Notes: generated from the letters alone by a model not told the origin. A stretch of DNA of 62,304 bases from Planctomycetota bacterium (GCA_009908915.1 JAAAOJ010000089.1:1-62304), one strand, 5' to 3'. Shown: positions 44,079 to 53,779, counted from the stretch's first letter. Made by a program: numbers and translations.

Positions 44079-45467
44079 ATGAAGGATCGCCATGTGAGCT
44101 ACCACTATACCGACGCATGTGAGATGGGCTTCGCGCCGGACGCCTCCGGCGAGGCCAACGCCATGGCCCTGCAGGAGGCCGTCGACAGGGGCGGAACCGT
44201 CATCGTCAGCCGGCCCGGCACGTACGATATTGCCCGGACGGTCTACCTCGGTAGCGACACAGCCCTGACCTTCGGCCGTGGGGTGAAGCTTCGCAAGACG
44301 GCCGAGCTGGGACCGTTTACGTACGTCCTGCGCAACAAGGGCGCCGTCAGCCGCACCTGGGATGAGCGGATCACGGTCAGTGGCCTGCACCTGGAGGTCA
44401 ATGGTGTGGACGCCAGGGAGAACGATATCTGCGGCCTCATCGGGCACGTCTCGTTCTTCTACGTCCGCGACCTGCGAATCGAAGGATTCCGCTGCCTGGA
44501 CCTCATGCCGCATCAGTTTGCCCTGCAGATATGCACGTTCGAGGACCTCCTCGTCGACGACGTGATCATCCATGGCCAGAAGGATGGGGTGCATCTGGGC
44601 CGGGGGAAGCGATTTGCGATTCGCAACGGCGTGTTCCGGACCGTCGACGACGCGATCGCGCTGAATGCGCACGATTACACGACAAGCAACCCGGAGGTGG
44701 GCTGGCTGGAGGACGGGGTCGTCGAGAACTGCCGCGACCTGGACCAACCGAAGCGGCTGGGCTTTTTCTGCCGACTCCTGGCCGGGGCCTGGACCGACTG
44801 GCGCGACGGCATGGCGGTGCAGCGGTCTGACAGCGTCGTCAGCGGCGGGCGTCTCTATCGCGTCGGCGGTGTGCCGGACGGCACGGTCTACCGCTCGACG
44901 ACGCGGCCGACGCACGAAACCGGCGTCTGTGAGCTGGACGGCATCGAGTGGGTGATGGCCCAGGATGACCCGCTGACCTCCGCCGGCGTCCGTGACGTCG
45001 TCTTCCGCGACATCATGCTCGAAAAGCCGCGCACAGGTTTCTCCGTTCACTTCGATTGCGACCGGTACAGCCGCTCGTACTACCCCGGTGCCGATCGGCC
45101 CGTCCAGGAGCAGATCCTGCTGGACAACGTCCATGTGCAACACGACGAGGCCGTGCCGCTCGTTTGGGTCGGCACGCCCGTTGACGCGATCTGCATTCGC
45201 AATTCCAGGCTGGCCGACAGCGGCGTTCACTTCCACAACCCGAGCGACCTGGAGGATTTCGGCCGGACGGCGGTCAGTTTCGTCGGCTGTGTGTTTCGCA
45301 AAGCCGGTGCGATGCCACTGCTTGTCAACGATGTGGAGGGGCGACAGATCGATCTTGCGACGGCGTCAAGCGTGGTTCTGCACGAGGACTTCCGGGCCGA
45401 GGTGGCGGCCGGTGGTGGGGCGGTCGCCGTGAACTCCGACTTGCCGGGCCTGGTGCGATCGCCGTAG
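44079..45467 (+). CDS. Right-handed beta-helix (pectate-lyase-fold) protein
   Basis: The 462-residue protein has the N-terminal cap typical of pectate-lyase superfamily enzymes (ALQEAVDRGGTVIVSRPGTYDIARTVYLGS). Repeating coils follow (LTFGRGVKL, ITVSGLHLEV, VRDLRIEGF, VDDVIIHGQKDGVHLGRG, FRTVDDAIALNAHD). The coil with DDAIAL resembles the catalytic D-D of GH28-like polygalacturonases. There is no signal peptide, so it is probably intracellular. The substrate is a polysaccharide by family analogy only. Confidence 0.8.
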   Translation: MKDRHVSYHYTDACEMGFAPDASGEANAMALQEAVDRGGTVIVSRPGTYDIARTVYLGSDTALTFGRGVKLRKTAELGPFTYVLRNKGAVSRTWDERITVSGLHLEVNGVDARENDICGLIGHVSFFYVRDLRIEGFRCLDLMPHQFALQICTFEDLLVDDVIIHGQKDGVHLGRGKRFAIRNGVFRTVDDAIALNAHDYTTSNPEVGWLEDGVVENCRDLDQPKRLGFFCRLLAGAWTDWRDGMAVQRSDSVVSGGRLYRVGGVPDGTVYRSTTRPTHETGVCELDGIEWVMAQDDPLTSAGVRDVVFRDIMLEKPRTGFSVHFDCDRYSRSYYPGADRPVQEQILLDNVHVQHDEAVPLVWVGTPVDAICIRNSRLADSGVHFHNPSDLEDFGRTAVSFVGCVFRKAGAMPLLVNDVEGRQIDLATASSVVLHEDFRAEVAAGGGAVAVNSDLPGLVRSP

Positions 45468-45483
45468 GCCGGCCGTGGCGTGG

Positions 45484-46215
45484 TCAGCCGGCAACGGGTC
45501 CGACGTCGGGGGCCTGGCCGGCTTCGGCTTCGGTGAGCAGTTCCAGTTCGATCAGGGCCGATCGCGCGGCGGCCTGTTCAGCGTCCTTCTTGCTTCGCCC
45601 CCAGGCGCTGGTGAAGTGTCGGCCTGCCAGGACGACGACGACCTCGAAGCATTTGCTGTGGTCGGGTCCCTGCTCGTCCAGCAGGACATAATCGGGCGTG
45701 TTGGACCACAGGCGCTGGGCATGCTGCTGCAGCAGCGATTTGAAGTTGCGGTGGTGCGAGGTATCGAAGGCCTCTTCAATGAAGGACTCGAGGTGGTGGA
45801 GGATGAATGTCGCTGCCGGCTCGTATCCGCCATCGACGTAGATCGCCCCGATGATGGACTCGAAGACTGCCGCCGCAACCGACTCGGGCATGCGTTCGGC
45901 GTCGGCCATGTCGCCGCTGAGCAGCAGCATCTCGCTGATGCGACAGTCGCGTGCGACGATCGCGCAGGTCCGCCGCGAGACCACCGACGACTTGATCTTG
46001 GTCATCTCGCCTTCAAGCAGATCGGCGTGATTGTCGTAGAGGTAACTGCAGACGCACAGGCCGAGGACGGCGTCGCCGAGAAACTCCAGCCGCTCGTTGC
46101 TCTCGAGGCGCGTCGGTGAGACTGACGCGTGGGTGAGGGCGCGGACAAGGAGGTCGGGGTCCTTGAAGTGATAGTCGATAAGGTCTTCGCACTTGGCGAC
46201 AGCGTGCTGTTCCAC
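45484..46215 (-). CDS. rnc: Ribonuclease III
   Basis: The 243-residue protein has the RNase III signature NERLEFLGDAVLGL with catalytic E/D. The second metal site is AAAVFESIIGAIYVDGG, and a C-terminal double-stranded RNA-binding domain follows (NFKSLLQQHAQRLWSNTPDYVLLDEQGPDHSKCFEV, then GRSKKDAEQAAARSAL). It cleaves double-stranded RNA in rRNA and mRNA processing. The start codon is GTG at 46215. It is convergent with the beta-helix gene (16 nt between stops). Confidence 0.94.
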   Translation of the reverse strand: MEQHAVAKCEDLIDYHFKDPDLLVRALTHASVSPTRLESNERLEFLGDAVLGLCVCSYLYDNHADLLEGEMTKIKSSVVSRRTCAIVARDCRISEMLLLSGDMADAERMPESVAAAVFESIIGAIYVDGGYEPAATFILHHLESFIEEAFDTSHHRNFKSLLQQHAQRLWSNTPDYVLLDEQGPDHSKCFEVVVVLAGRHFTSAWGRSKKDAEQAAARSALIELELLTEAEAGQAPDVGPVAG

Positions 46216-46606
46216 GATGAGCCCCGCGGCCTGAGCCGGTGGCGAGAAGCGCCAATTCGGGCCACGCGCCCGAGGCGATTGTCGTCACAGGCCCAGCATC
46301 GGATGCTAAGTGACAATGCTATTATACCGCCCTTCACCTCGCAGGCAACGGTTGGTTGGCACAGGAGAGGTGCGTCTGAGACAACGTGACGCCCCCTGTA
46401 GGCCATCATCTGGAGTCAAGCGGCTGACGACAGCCGAACATCGAGCCCCCTCGATGTCGACCCTGCGCACCTGCGCTGCGGGGGACAGCCCTGTCGGCGG
46501 CGTGGGAAACGTGTGATCAGGCTAACGCTGTCGTTGACGCCGAACCGATACGTGGATATGCTTACACTGTAGTTTCCCCAAGCCCCGAGCACAGGAAAAG
46601 GCCCCC
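46216..46606 (+). other. Intergenic region holding the infA promoter
   Basis: 391 nt between the divergent rnc and infA genes. No gene is seen. The infA promoter lies at 46534-46562. Confidence 0.55.
46534..46562 (+). promoter_or_regulatory. Sigma-70 promoter of infA
   Basis: TTGACG (46534-46539), a 17-nt spacer, and TATGCT (46557-46562), about 44 nt before the infA ATG. CAGGAAAAGG supplies the ribosome binding site. Confidence 0.65.
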
Positions 46607-46834
46607 ATGCCGAAAGGCGACATGATTGAAGTCGAGGCGACGGTCAAGGCATCCCTGCCGAACGCCATGTTCCGCCTCGAAGTAGAACTCGGCGAGCAGA
46701 CACACGAGATCATCGGACACATCAGCGGCAAGATGCGTCGGCACTACATCCGCATCACGCCGGGTGACCGCGTTCTTGTCGAGATGAGCCCTTACGACCT
46801 GACGAAAGGTCGCATCGTCTACCGCCAGCGCTGA
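46607..46834 (+). CDS. infA: Translation initiation factor IF-1
   Basis: The 75-residue OB-fold protein has [40 protein letters not shown] and [17 protein letters not shown], the canonical IF-1 sequence. It binds the ribosomal A site during initiation. It is not in a ribosomal-protein operon here but stands alone with its own promoter. Confidence 0.95.
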   Translation: MPKGDMIEVEATVKASLPNAMFRLEVELGEQTHEIIGHISGKMRRHYIRITPGDRVLVEMSPYDLTKGRIVYRQR

Positions 46835-46898
46835 CGGCAGCGCGGGCAACCTCCGTTTCGTCCCCGTACCTCCGCTGCGCGTGCGCGCTGCGGGTCGT

Positions 46899-47540
46899 CT
46901 ATTCTTCGACCAGCCGTGCGGCGGGCCGTTGCGCTTCGCGCCGCTGATAGCGCCCGGCCAGCAGCATGTCGCGCAACTCGGTGGGGGAGTCGAAATCCTC
47001 GTCCGTGTCGGTCCAGAATCGCCCCAGCATGCGCAGGCCGTGTGTGTCGCCGGCATTGACGAGCTGCAGACCGAGTTTCTCTGCGGCGGCCCGTGACTTT
47101 TCGGCCTGTCCGGCGGTGTGGTTGCAGGACCGGTATTCGAGGGCGTCAGGGTACAGGCCTTCGTCGAGAATGTGCGACGAGCCCTCATGGCGGAATGGAT
47201 GGGCCAGGATCGTTGTCAGGCCCTCATCGGCGGCGCGCTGGAGAATGGCCTCGGCGTCGTCCATGAAGATGTAGTCGGCCGAGTGCGTGCCCAGGATCAG
47301 CAGGTGCTGGAAGCCCTCGCGGTCGTCGTGATACAGCGTCTTCTCCAGGCCTCCGAAAATGCGGACCTGTGGAAAATGCTCCTGCAGGCGGGCGGTGTCT
47401 TTGCGCGACCAGACGGCATCGTGCTCGGTGAGGAAGACGGCCTCGTATCCGCGGGCGACGAGCCCGACAAGCATTTCCTCGGGCGAATGGACGGCGCAGG
47501 CGCTGTAGCGGCTGGTGTGAAGGTGTAGCTCAGCTTTCAT
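46899..47540 (-). CDS. PHP-domain metal-dependent hydrolase
   Basis: The 213-residue protein starts MKAELHLHTSRYSACA (PHP motif HxH). FLTEHD, ILAHPFRH and NAGDTHG follow, which complete the set of PHP metal ligands. The family includes phosphoesterases and histidinol phosphatase. The substrate is not known. The length is short, a minimal PHP domain. It lies 78 nt downstream of the extended stop of the candidate selenoprotein gene, on the same strand. Confidence 0.88.
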   Translation of the reverse strand: MKAELHLHTSRYSACAVHSPEEMLVGLVARGYEAVFLTEHDAVWSRKDTARLQEHFPQVRIFGGLEKTLYHDDREGFQHLLILGTHSADYIFMDDAEAILQRAADEGLTTILAHPFRHEGSSHILDEGLYPDALEYRSCNHTAGQAEKSRAAAEKLGLQLVNAGDTHGLRMLGRFWTDTDEDFDSPTELRDMLLAGRYQRREAQRPAARLVEE

Positions 47541-47618
47541 GGGTCATTGGTTCCGTGATCAGTGCGTGGGCTGGCCGGGGGGTTGTTCGGCAATCATTCG
47601 TTGGGGTGTGGGGTATTG

Positions 47619-48059
47619 TCAGTTTACGGTAAACGTCGCGGATGGGGTGGCCACGTTCGCCTCGGCGTTGTCATAATCCGCTGTCGCGGTAAACGTGCCT
47701 TTCAGGTTGGCCGGTACTCGCCATGAGACCGAACACGTGCCGCCTCAGCCGTACTTGAAACGGTTGCTGTAGACGACCTCGTCGTCCGCATTGCGGACGA
47801 CGACCTTCGGCGGGGGCGACTGCTGGCCGCTGGGCAGGCGGATCGTTCGACACCGCCGTCCACGGTCGTCTTCGACCGTCAGCGCGAAGAAAACCCGTTT
47901 GCCGTGGACGTTGCCGTGGACGCGCGGCTCGACGATGGCTGTGTAGGGTCCACCGTCGCCCGTGTCGGTACTGCTGCTTGACTGCAGCCCGTGCCGCACC
48001 AGCAGCACCATGGCCACGGCCAGGCCGATCAACAGGATGTACGAGATCGCGTTCTTCAT
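47619..48059 (-). CDS. Membrane-anchored protein with in-frame UGA; candidate selenoprotein
   Basis: From the ATG at 48059 (ribosome binding site AAAGGGAACG) the protein has a transmembrane anchor at residues 5-21, a Ser/Thr/Gly linker, and a beta-rich domain (IVEPRVHGNVHGKRVFFALTV..KVVVRNADDEVVY). The frame meets TGA at codon 105 (47747-47745) after NRFKYG. It then continues open as GGTCSVSWRVPANLKGTF, ending FTVN and a TGA at 47621-47619. The downstream part reads as an intact protein end, with W, R, P and repeated beta-strand texture. The residue at the UGA would give x-G-G-T-C, fitting a redox Cys or selenocysteine pair. The total is 146 residues. An alternative is a recent nonsense mutation. 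No sel genes are in the window to test this. Confidence 0.6.
47713..47730 (-). promoter_or_regulatory. Candidate bacterial SECIS hairpin
   Basis: Starting 14 nt after the UGA, GGUCUC pairs with GAG-U-ACC (six base pairs, one bulged U) around the loop AUGGC. An outer C-G pair extends it. The loop begins 20 nt after the UGA, within the range known for bacterial SECIS elements. Bulged U and loop G are present, but the bulge is on the 3' side and the G is not among the first two loop bases, so the match is partial. Confidence 0.4.
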
Positions 48060-48275
48060 CGTTCCCTTTACGTCGCCGGGCCAGTATCAGCCGAGGCCCT
48101 ATGGGTGAAAACCAGTATAATACACAAAGCGCGTCTGATATGCACGCGAATGTCAGTGTTTGCCCATCTGGTTTCATGTCCACGGAGGCCCGACGTCACG
48201 CACGGCGACATGAACACGCCGCCTTGCGTATCATCGTCATGAACGGACGGTTGCTTCACATGCAAATCCGGCCCT

Positions 48276-49682
48276 TCAAAACTCGGCGCTGCGCGGCGTG
48301 CGAGGGAAAGGGATCACGTCGCGGATGTTGGCCATGCCGGTGCACAACTGCACGCACCGCTCGAGCCCGAGGCCGAAGCCGGCGTGCGGTACCGTGCCGT
48401 ATCGCCGCAGGTCGCGATACCACCAGTAGGCATCGAGGTCCATCTGCTGGGCGGCCATCCGCTCGTCGAGGACGCTGAGGCGGTGCTCGCGCTGCGCGCC
48501 GCCGATAATCTCGCCGATCTTCGGCACGAGCACGTCCATCGCCCGGACGGTGACCCGGCCTTGCGCGTCGGCGTCGTTGACGTACATATAGAAAGGCTTG
48601 ATGCTCGCGGGATAGTCGGTGACGATCAGCGGCCGGCGGAATGCTTCCTCGGTGAGGAAGTGTTCGTGTTCGGTTTGCAGGTCGCCGCCCCACTGCGGCT
48701 TGAACGCCCACGATCGCCCGGCCATCTCCAGTCGCTCGATGGCTTCGGTGTACGGCAGGCGGATGAAGTCGGCATCGACGATTTCCTCCAGCGTGCGAAC
48801 GACCGTGGTGTCGATGCGCTTGTTGAAGAATGCCATGTCGTCGCGGCAGTCGTCGAGGACGGCCCGGACAACATGCTTCAGGAACGCTTCGGCCAGCTCG
48901 GCGTTGCCGTCGAGGTCGCAGAAGGCCATCTCCGGCTCGACCATCCAGAACTCCGCGAGGTGACGCGGCGTGTTGGAGTTCTCCGCGCGAAACGTCGGCC
49001 CAAACGTGTATATGTTGCCCAGCGAGCAGGCGAAGGCCTCGCCCTCGAGCTGACCCGAGACGGTCAGGAAGGTCGGTCGGCCGAAGAAGTCCTGGCCCCA
49101 GTCGATCTGGCCGTCCTCGGTTCTCGGCGCATCAGCGGGGTCGAATGTCGTGACGCTGAACAGCTCGCCCGCGCCCTCGCAGTCGCTGGCCGTGATCAGC
49201 GGCGTGTGGACATACAGGAAGTCGCGCTGCTGGAAGAACTCGTGGATTGCCGAGCAGATGCGGTTCCGCACTCGCACGACGGCCCCGAAGGTGTTCGTCC
49301 GCATCCGCAGGTGCGCCTGGGTTCGCAGAAACTCAAAGCTGTGCCGCTTGGCCTGCATCGGGTAACTCTCGGCATCGCTCTGGCCGATGACGCGCACCTC
49401 GGCGGCCTGGATCTCGCGCGACTGGCCTTTGCCCTGGCTCGCGATGACCTCGCCGGTGACCCGTACCGATGCGCCGGGCGCGAGGTGGGCGATCTCATGG
49501 GTGTAGTTTGCCAGCGACCCGTCGGAGACGATCTGAAGCAGGGCCATGCAGCTGCCGTCGTTGACGGCGATGAAGCTGAAGCCCCCCTTGCTGTGGCGGA
49601 TCGTTCGCACCCAGCCGCCGACGGTCACCGTCGCACCCAGGTCAACCTTCTCCAGCACGTCCCGTATCAGCGTTCGTTCCAT
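48276..49682 (-). CDS. asnS: Asparaginyl-tRNA synthetase
   Basis: The 468-residue class II synthetase has the N-terminal OB fold ([26 protein letters not shown]). The core contains [27 protein letters not shown] (motif 2), [16 protein letters not shown] and motif 3 [17 protein letters not shown]. The asparagine-specific signature around the [11 protein letters not shown] segment separates it from AspRS. The ATG at 49682 follows CTGGAGAGTTGAC. Confidence 0.95.
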   Translation of the reverse strand: MERTLIRDVLEKVDLGATVTVGGWVRTIRHSKGGFSFIAVNDGSCMALLQIVSDGSLANYTHEIAHLAPGASVRVTGEVIASQGKGQSREIQAAEVRVIGQSDAESYPMQAKRHSFEFLRTQAHLRMRTNTFGAVVRVRNRICSAIHEFFQQRDFLYVHTPLITASDCEGAGELFSVTTFDPADAPRTEDGQIDWGQDFFGRPTFLTVSGQLEGEAFACSLGNIYTFGPTFRAENSNTPRHLAEFWMVEPEMAFCDLDGNAELAEAFLKHVVRAVLDDCRDDMAFFNKRIDTTVVRTLEEIVDADFIRLPYTEAIERLEMAGRSWAFKPQWGGDLQTEHEHFLTEEAFRRPLIVTDYPASIKPFYMYVNDADAQGRVTVRAMDVLVPKIGEIIGGAQREHRLSVLDERMAAQQMDLDAYWWYRDLRRYGTVPHAGFGLGLERCVQLCTGMANIRDVIPFPRTPRSAEF

Positions 49683-49933
49683 GTCAACTCTCCAGAGGGT
49701 TGCCATGAATGTACCAGACCCAGATGGCCAATGCTAGGTACGCCTCTACCGCGGATGGGACCACGTTGACTTGCTCAAAGCCCTTACCGGCCCACCCGGG
49801 AGACGTTCAGATGCGTAAGCCATGGAATTGTACTTGCCGCCGGACAGCATGGCGATGTGTTTGTGGCGTACGGCCTGTCCCGCGATCAGGCAACCTCAGG
49901 AACATAGCGGCGTCCAGCCAGGGAAGGTGCACG

Positions 49934-50407
49934 ATGGCGACCAAAGCGAAGGATCGACGGAAACAGCGGCGAAAGCGAGTTCGGAAGCGTCGAGAAAGCA
50001 GCGTATGTCCCTCTGAAGCAGGACTGAGGGTGCCTCCCGATGCGGTTGTTGTGAGCAACCACAAGGTGAAGATGTCCGAGGTGCTGCTGGATTTTGCTGA
50101 CCCGATTATTCGTGCAGACATGTCATGCGATGAGCTGCGTTCTGCACTGCTTCTGGCGGCAACTGCCTGGAACTCCACTTTCGGTCTCGATGAGGGAAAC
50201 GCAGAGGCTCGTGCGATCATCGACAAGGTGTTGGCCGACGTTTCGCTCGACGTGCGGGAAATGTTTGAGGGCATGTACCATTTCCTGCGGGCGAGGAAGA
50301 TGGCGCATTTCAGTGATGTTCAGTTCATAATCATGGACGTGGCTGTCAAGGATCGCCAGGGCGAGCCGTATGTCAAAGTGCTGTCACAACCATTGGATCC
50401 GTCTTGA
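49934..50407 (+). CDS. Hypothetical protein with basic N-terminus
   Basis: The 157-residue protein starts after GGGAAGGTGC. Residues 3-20 are almost all Lys and Arg, then an alpha-helical domain follows (VKMSEVLLDFADPIIRADMSCDELRSALLLAATAWNS, then MFEGMYHFLRARKMAHFSDVQFIIMDVAVK). It has no Cys-based metal site and no signal peptide. Residues from about 35 onward resemble small domains associated with SEC-C proteins, but I cannot name the family. It stands alone. Confidence 0.6.
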   Translation: MATKAKDRRKQRRKRVRKRRESSVCPSEAGLRVPPDAVVVSNHKVKMSEVLLDFADPIIRADMSCDELRSALLLAATAWNSTFGLDEGNAEARAIIDKVLADVSLDVREMFEGMYHFLRARKMAHFSDVQFIIMDVAVKDRQGEPYVKVLSQPLDPS

Positions 50408-50804
50408 GTCGTACTGCAGCCCATCGCCGTGCCGCATGGCTGTCCAAGGCGGTGACGGGCGGCGGAGAAATTCGAAATCGGTACGCGATGTGGCCGGGTC
50501 GGTCTCATTGCTTGGCTGACAAGCACTTGCGCCGGCGTTGTGCAAAACCGTTCGGCTCGTGACGCGGGGCTTTCAAGTTTGCGGCTTGGCAGTCCGATAT
50601 CATGGTCGTACAATGGATGAAACCGAAAAGGCCTCTGCCGTGTTCGACAACCGGGCCTGTTTGAAAAGAACCGATAAAAACCCATATAGGGAAGTGTAAG
50701 ACCGAATCCTGCGGGACATGGCGGCTGCCCACTTTGAATAATGGGTTCTTTCCAATCGGCCCAACCGGCACAATGGTGGAGGCTTTTTTGCTGCGCCGGG
50801 GGGT
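50408..50804 (+). other. Intergenic region, no gene recognised
   Basis: 397 nt between convergent genes. A 28-codon frame at 50612 was considered and rejected. No clear terminator was found beyond a T-run at about 50784-50789. Confidence 0.4.
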
Positions 50805-51173
50805 TCACCGATCCAGCAGGTAGGCCAGCTTGTTCGATGGCGCCCATCGGATCAGCAGGACCATCAGCACCCAGCCTGTCAGGGCCGGCGCCCCCGCCAG
50901 CAGCGTTCTGAGGTGGCCGCTGCTGACCGTCGCATCCAGCGAATTCCACACGACGGCAAAGATTGCCGTCCCGGCGACCGCTCCGGCGAGATGTTCCGCC
51001 AGCCACAGCACCGCACGGGTCCTGAATCGCGGCTTGGGAGGCTTGCGCAGTTTCGGCCGGTGCCGTCGTCCTCGACGCACGGTTGCGTCCGCCTGTTTGC
51101 ACAGCGCGCCCCAGTGGGAGTGATCGTTCTCATCCAGCACGTACTGTTTCGGCCCCATGTGATTCTGAATCAT
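50805..51173 (-). CDS. Small membrane protein, two transmembrane helices
   Basis: The 122-residue protein has a cytoplasmic N-terminal part rich in Lys and Arg (RRGRRHRPKLRKPPKPRFRTR, about residues 40-60). Two helices follow (about residues 68-86 and 98-115). The function is unknown. The ATG at 51173 follows AAAGGGCTGGGC; an ATG at 51158 is possible. It is divergent from the osmolyte ABC genes. Confidence 0.6.
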   Translation of the reverse strand: MIQNHMGPKQYVLDENDHSHWGALCKQADATVRRGRRHRPKLRKPPKPRFRTRAVLWLAEHLAGAVAGTAIFAVVWNSLDATVSSGHLRTLLAGAPALTGWVLMVLLIRWAPSNKLAYLLDR

Positions 51174-51411
51174 GCCCAGCCCTTTCTGCTCGGCCGCGGG
51201 CCTGCACGGCGATCGACTCCGGACACCGGTTGCCTCGAGGACAGTAGGATTGAATCGAGCAGGTGGCAAATCCGTATGCGTGGGCCTTGCGATGCGGCGG
51301 TGCGTCGGCTATTGTGTTGATTCGCGCCCGCGGCGAAACTGCCGCAGGGCAGATGCATGCCGCAGCAAGCCCAATTACTGTCACAACGCAATCGAATACG
51401 ACACAAGCCGG

Positions 51412-51417
51412 GACAAT
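51412..51417 (+). promoter_or_regulatory. -10-like box GACAAT before the osmolyte ABC ATPase gene
   Basis: GACAAT ends 5 nt before the ATG at 51423, the tightest example of the leaderless-type arrangement. Confidence 0.35.
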
Positions 51418-51422
51418 GCCGC

Positions 51423-52175
51423 ATGATACAACTCGACCGCGTAACCAAGCAATTCGGCGACCAGACGGTGGCCGTCCGCGAGCTGTCGCTGACGATTGAG
51501 GACGGCGAGACGCTGGTTCTCCTCGGCAGCAGCGGCTGCGGCAAGACCACCACCCTTAAGATGATCAACCGCCTCATCGAGCCGACCGACGGGTCGATTC
51601 TTATGGACGGCGAGGACATTCTCCACCAGGATCCTGTCGCGTTTCGCCGGCGGATCGGCTATGTCTTCCAGGGCATCGGCCTGTTTCCGCACATGACCGT
51701 CGGACAGAACATCAACGTCGTCCCGCGTTTGCTCGGCTGGGCCAAACGCCGCTATCGCGACCGCTGTCGCGAACTGTTGGAGATGGTGGACCTGCCGGGC
51801 GACTTCGTCGACCGCTACCCCGATGAGCTTTCCGGCGGCCAGCAGCAGCGCGTGGGTGTGGCCCGGGCGCTGGCGGCCGATCCGAAATACCTGCTGATGG
51901 ACGAACCCTTCGGCGCGCTCGACGCGGTGACGCGCGACAGCCTCCAGCAGGAAGCTATCAAGCTCAAGGAGAAGCTCAGGAAGACCATCGTTTTCGTCAC
52001 GCACGACGTGTTCGAGGCGATCACCCTGGCCGACCGCATCGCCGTGCTGCACGACGGCAACCTGGAGCAACTTGGCGAGCCGGGCGAGATCATCAACAAC
52101 CCCGCCAGTGACTTCGTTGAAGAACTGGCCGCCAAACCCGCCCAGCAACTCGACGCCTACCGGGAGGTCACCTGA
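51423..52175 (+). CDS. Osmolyte (betaine/choline-type) ABC transporter ATP-binding protein
   Basis: The 250-residue ATPase has Walker A GSSGCGKTT, VFQGIGLFPHMTVGQN, signature LSGGQQQRVGVARAL, Walker B LLMDEPFGALD and the switch His in VTHDVFEA. The sequence matches OpuBA/OpuCA-type ATPases, whose partners import compatible solutes such as glycine betaine. There is no C-terminal CBS pair. Its TGA stop shares one base with the ATG of the next gene (TGATG), so they are coupled. Confidence 0.88.
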   Translation: MIQLDRVTKQFGDQTVAVRELSLTIEDGETLVLLGSSGCGKTTTLKMINRLIEPTDGSILMDGEDILHQDPVAFRRRIGYVFQGIGLFPHMTVGQNINVVPRLLGWAKRRYRDRCRELLEMVDLPGDFVDRYPDELSGGQQQRVGVARALAADPKYLLMDEPFGALDAVTRDSLQQEAIKLKEKLRKTIVFVTHDVFEAITLADRIAVLHDGNLEQLGEPGEIINNPASDFVEELAAKPAQQLDAYREVT

Positions 52176-53779
52176 TGGAACTGCTGACCGAAATGTGGGC
52201 GATGATCGCCGCCCGTGGACCGCAACTCTGGTCGGAGACCGGCCGCCACCTTTCCCTCGTGGGAGCCGCCATAGGCGCGGCGGTGCTCATCGGCGTGCCG
52301 CTGGGCATCCTCTGTCATCGCGTCCGCTCCCTGCGAGCGCCGGTGCTGTGGCTGGTGGGCATTCTGCAGACCGTGCCCAGCCTGGCGATGCTCGCATTGC
52401 TGTTGATCCTTACCAGCCAGACCGGCTTCCTGCCGGCGTGGATATCGCTGACGCTTTACGCTCTGCTGCCGATCGTGCGGAATACCGTTACCGGCCTGGA
52501 GGGCGTGCCGGACAGCAGCGTCGAAGCCGCCCGCGGCGTGGGCATGACAGCCGGCCAGCGATTGCGACTGGTTGAGCTGCCGCTGGCGCTGCCGGTGATC
52601 GTGGCCGGTTTGCGGACGGCGGCGGTGATCTCCGTCGGTATTGCGACGCTGGCAGCCTTCATCGGGGCCGGCGGCCTGGGTGTGTTCATCTTCCGCGGCC
52701 TGAGCATGCAGAAGCCCAGCCTCCTGCTGTTCGGAGCGATTCCCGCCGCCATTCTGGCGCTGATTGTCGACGGCGTGATCTGGGCGGGTGAATGGGCATC
52801 GCGTCCGGTGCGGCAGTCCATGTCGTCCGTCGCCCGGAGCCTCCGACCCGTCGCCATCGCCTTGCCGCTGGGGCTGATTGCCTTCGGCCTGGCGACGAAT
52901 TTCGTCGAGCTGGATTACGGCGCCGCCGGCGGACGGACTCGCGGCGAGCTGGCTGCCACCACTGGGACCGTGACCATCGGCAGCAAGGAGTTCGGCGAGC
53001 AGTTGCTGCTGGGCGAGATGATGGCCCAGGTCATCGAGGCGAAAACGAATCTGCAGGTGGATCGCCAGTTTGGCCTCGGCGGTACGCTGGTCTGCCACGA
53101 AGCCCTCCGCCGCGACGAGATCGACCTCTACGCGGAGTACACCGGCACGGGGTTCCAGACGATTCTGGAAGCCGATCGCGACGCCGCCGGGCCTTTCAGC
53201 GTCTATGCTTATGTAGATGCGCGTTACCGCGAGCGGTTCGGCGTGGACTGGCTCGAGCCGCTGGGCTTCAACAATACCTTCGCCATTGCCGTTCGGGGTG
53301 ACGCCGCCGAAGCCAACGGCTGGGAGACCGTTTCCGACCTTACCGGTCAGGCGAATGAGTTGACGGCGGGCTTTACGGCCGAGTTCATGGAGCGGCCGGA
53401 CGGTTATCCGGGTCTGAAGCAGGCGTATGGCTTCAGTTTCGGGGAGGCGACGGACATCAGCCCGGACCTCATGTACGAAGCCGTCCAGCGCGGCGAGGTC
53501 GACGTGATCTGTGCCTTCGCCACGGACGGTCGCATCGAGGCTTACGACTTGAAGGTGCTGCAGGACGACCGCGGATTCTTCCCGCCGTATGACGCAGCCC
53601 CGGTTGTCGGGCTGGACACGCTGGATGCTCATCCGGAGCTTGCCCCGGCGTTGCAGACGCTGGCCGGTCTGCTCAACGACCAGACCATGCAACGCCTGAA
53701 TTACGCCGTCACCGGTGAGAAACGCGACCCCGCCGAGGTGGCGGCAGAGTTCCTGCGCGAGCAGGGCTTGATTGACTGA
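52175..53779 (+). CDS. Osmolyte ABC transporter permease fused to substrate-binding protein
   Basis: The 534-residue protein is a fusion. Residues 1 to about 205 are an OpuBB-type permease with TVPSLAMLALL and the EAA loop (EAARGVGMTAGQRLRLVELPLALPVI). A further membrane segment lies near 225-245. From about 260 a periplasmic OpuAC/OpuBC-type binding domain follows (VTIGSKEFGEQLLLGEMMAQVIE, then VICAFATDGRIEAYDLKVLQDD). One-piece permease-binding proteins are known for this transporter type. Together with the upstream ATPase it is a complete importer. Confidence 0.88.
   Translation: MELLTEMWAMIAARGPQLWSETGRHLSLVGAAIGAAVLIGVPLGILCHRVRSLRAPVLWLVGILQTVPSLAMLALLLILTSQTGFLPAWISLTLYALLPIVRNTVTGLEGVPDSSVEAARGVGMTAGQRLRLVELPLALPVIVAGLRTAAVISVGIATLAAFIGAGGLGVFIFRGLSMQKPSLLLFGAIPAAILALIVDGVIWAGEWASRPVRQSMSSVARSLRPVAIALPLGLIAFGLATNFVELDYGAAGGRTRGELAATTGTVTIGSKEFGEQLLLGEMMAQVIEAKTNLQVDRQFGLGGTLVCHEALRRDEIDLYAEYTGTGFQTILEADRDAAGPFSVYAYVDARYRERFGVDWLEPLGFNNTFAIAVRGDAAEANGWETVSDLTGQANELTAGFTAEFMERPDGYPGLKQAYGFSFGEATDISPDLMYEAVQRGEVDVICAFATDGRIEAYDLKVLQDDRGFFPPYDAAPVVGLDTLDAHPELAPALQTLAGLLNDQTMQRLNYAVTGEKRDPAEVAAEFLREQGLID

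Noticed and set aside
44079..45467. Secreted pectinase
   Set aside because: No signal peptide is present from the leaderless start, so export is not supported; only the beta-helix fold is claimed.
46216..46606. Extra small gene between rnc and infA
   Set aside because: Open frames on both strands lack a ribosome binding site and family resemblance; only the infA promoter is convincing.
50612..50698. 28-codon frame starting MDETEKASAVF
   Set aside because: It has an ATG near a TACAAT, but the spacing is only about 2 nt, there is no ribosome binding site, and there are no other signs of coding.
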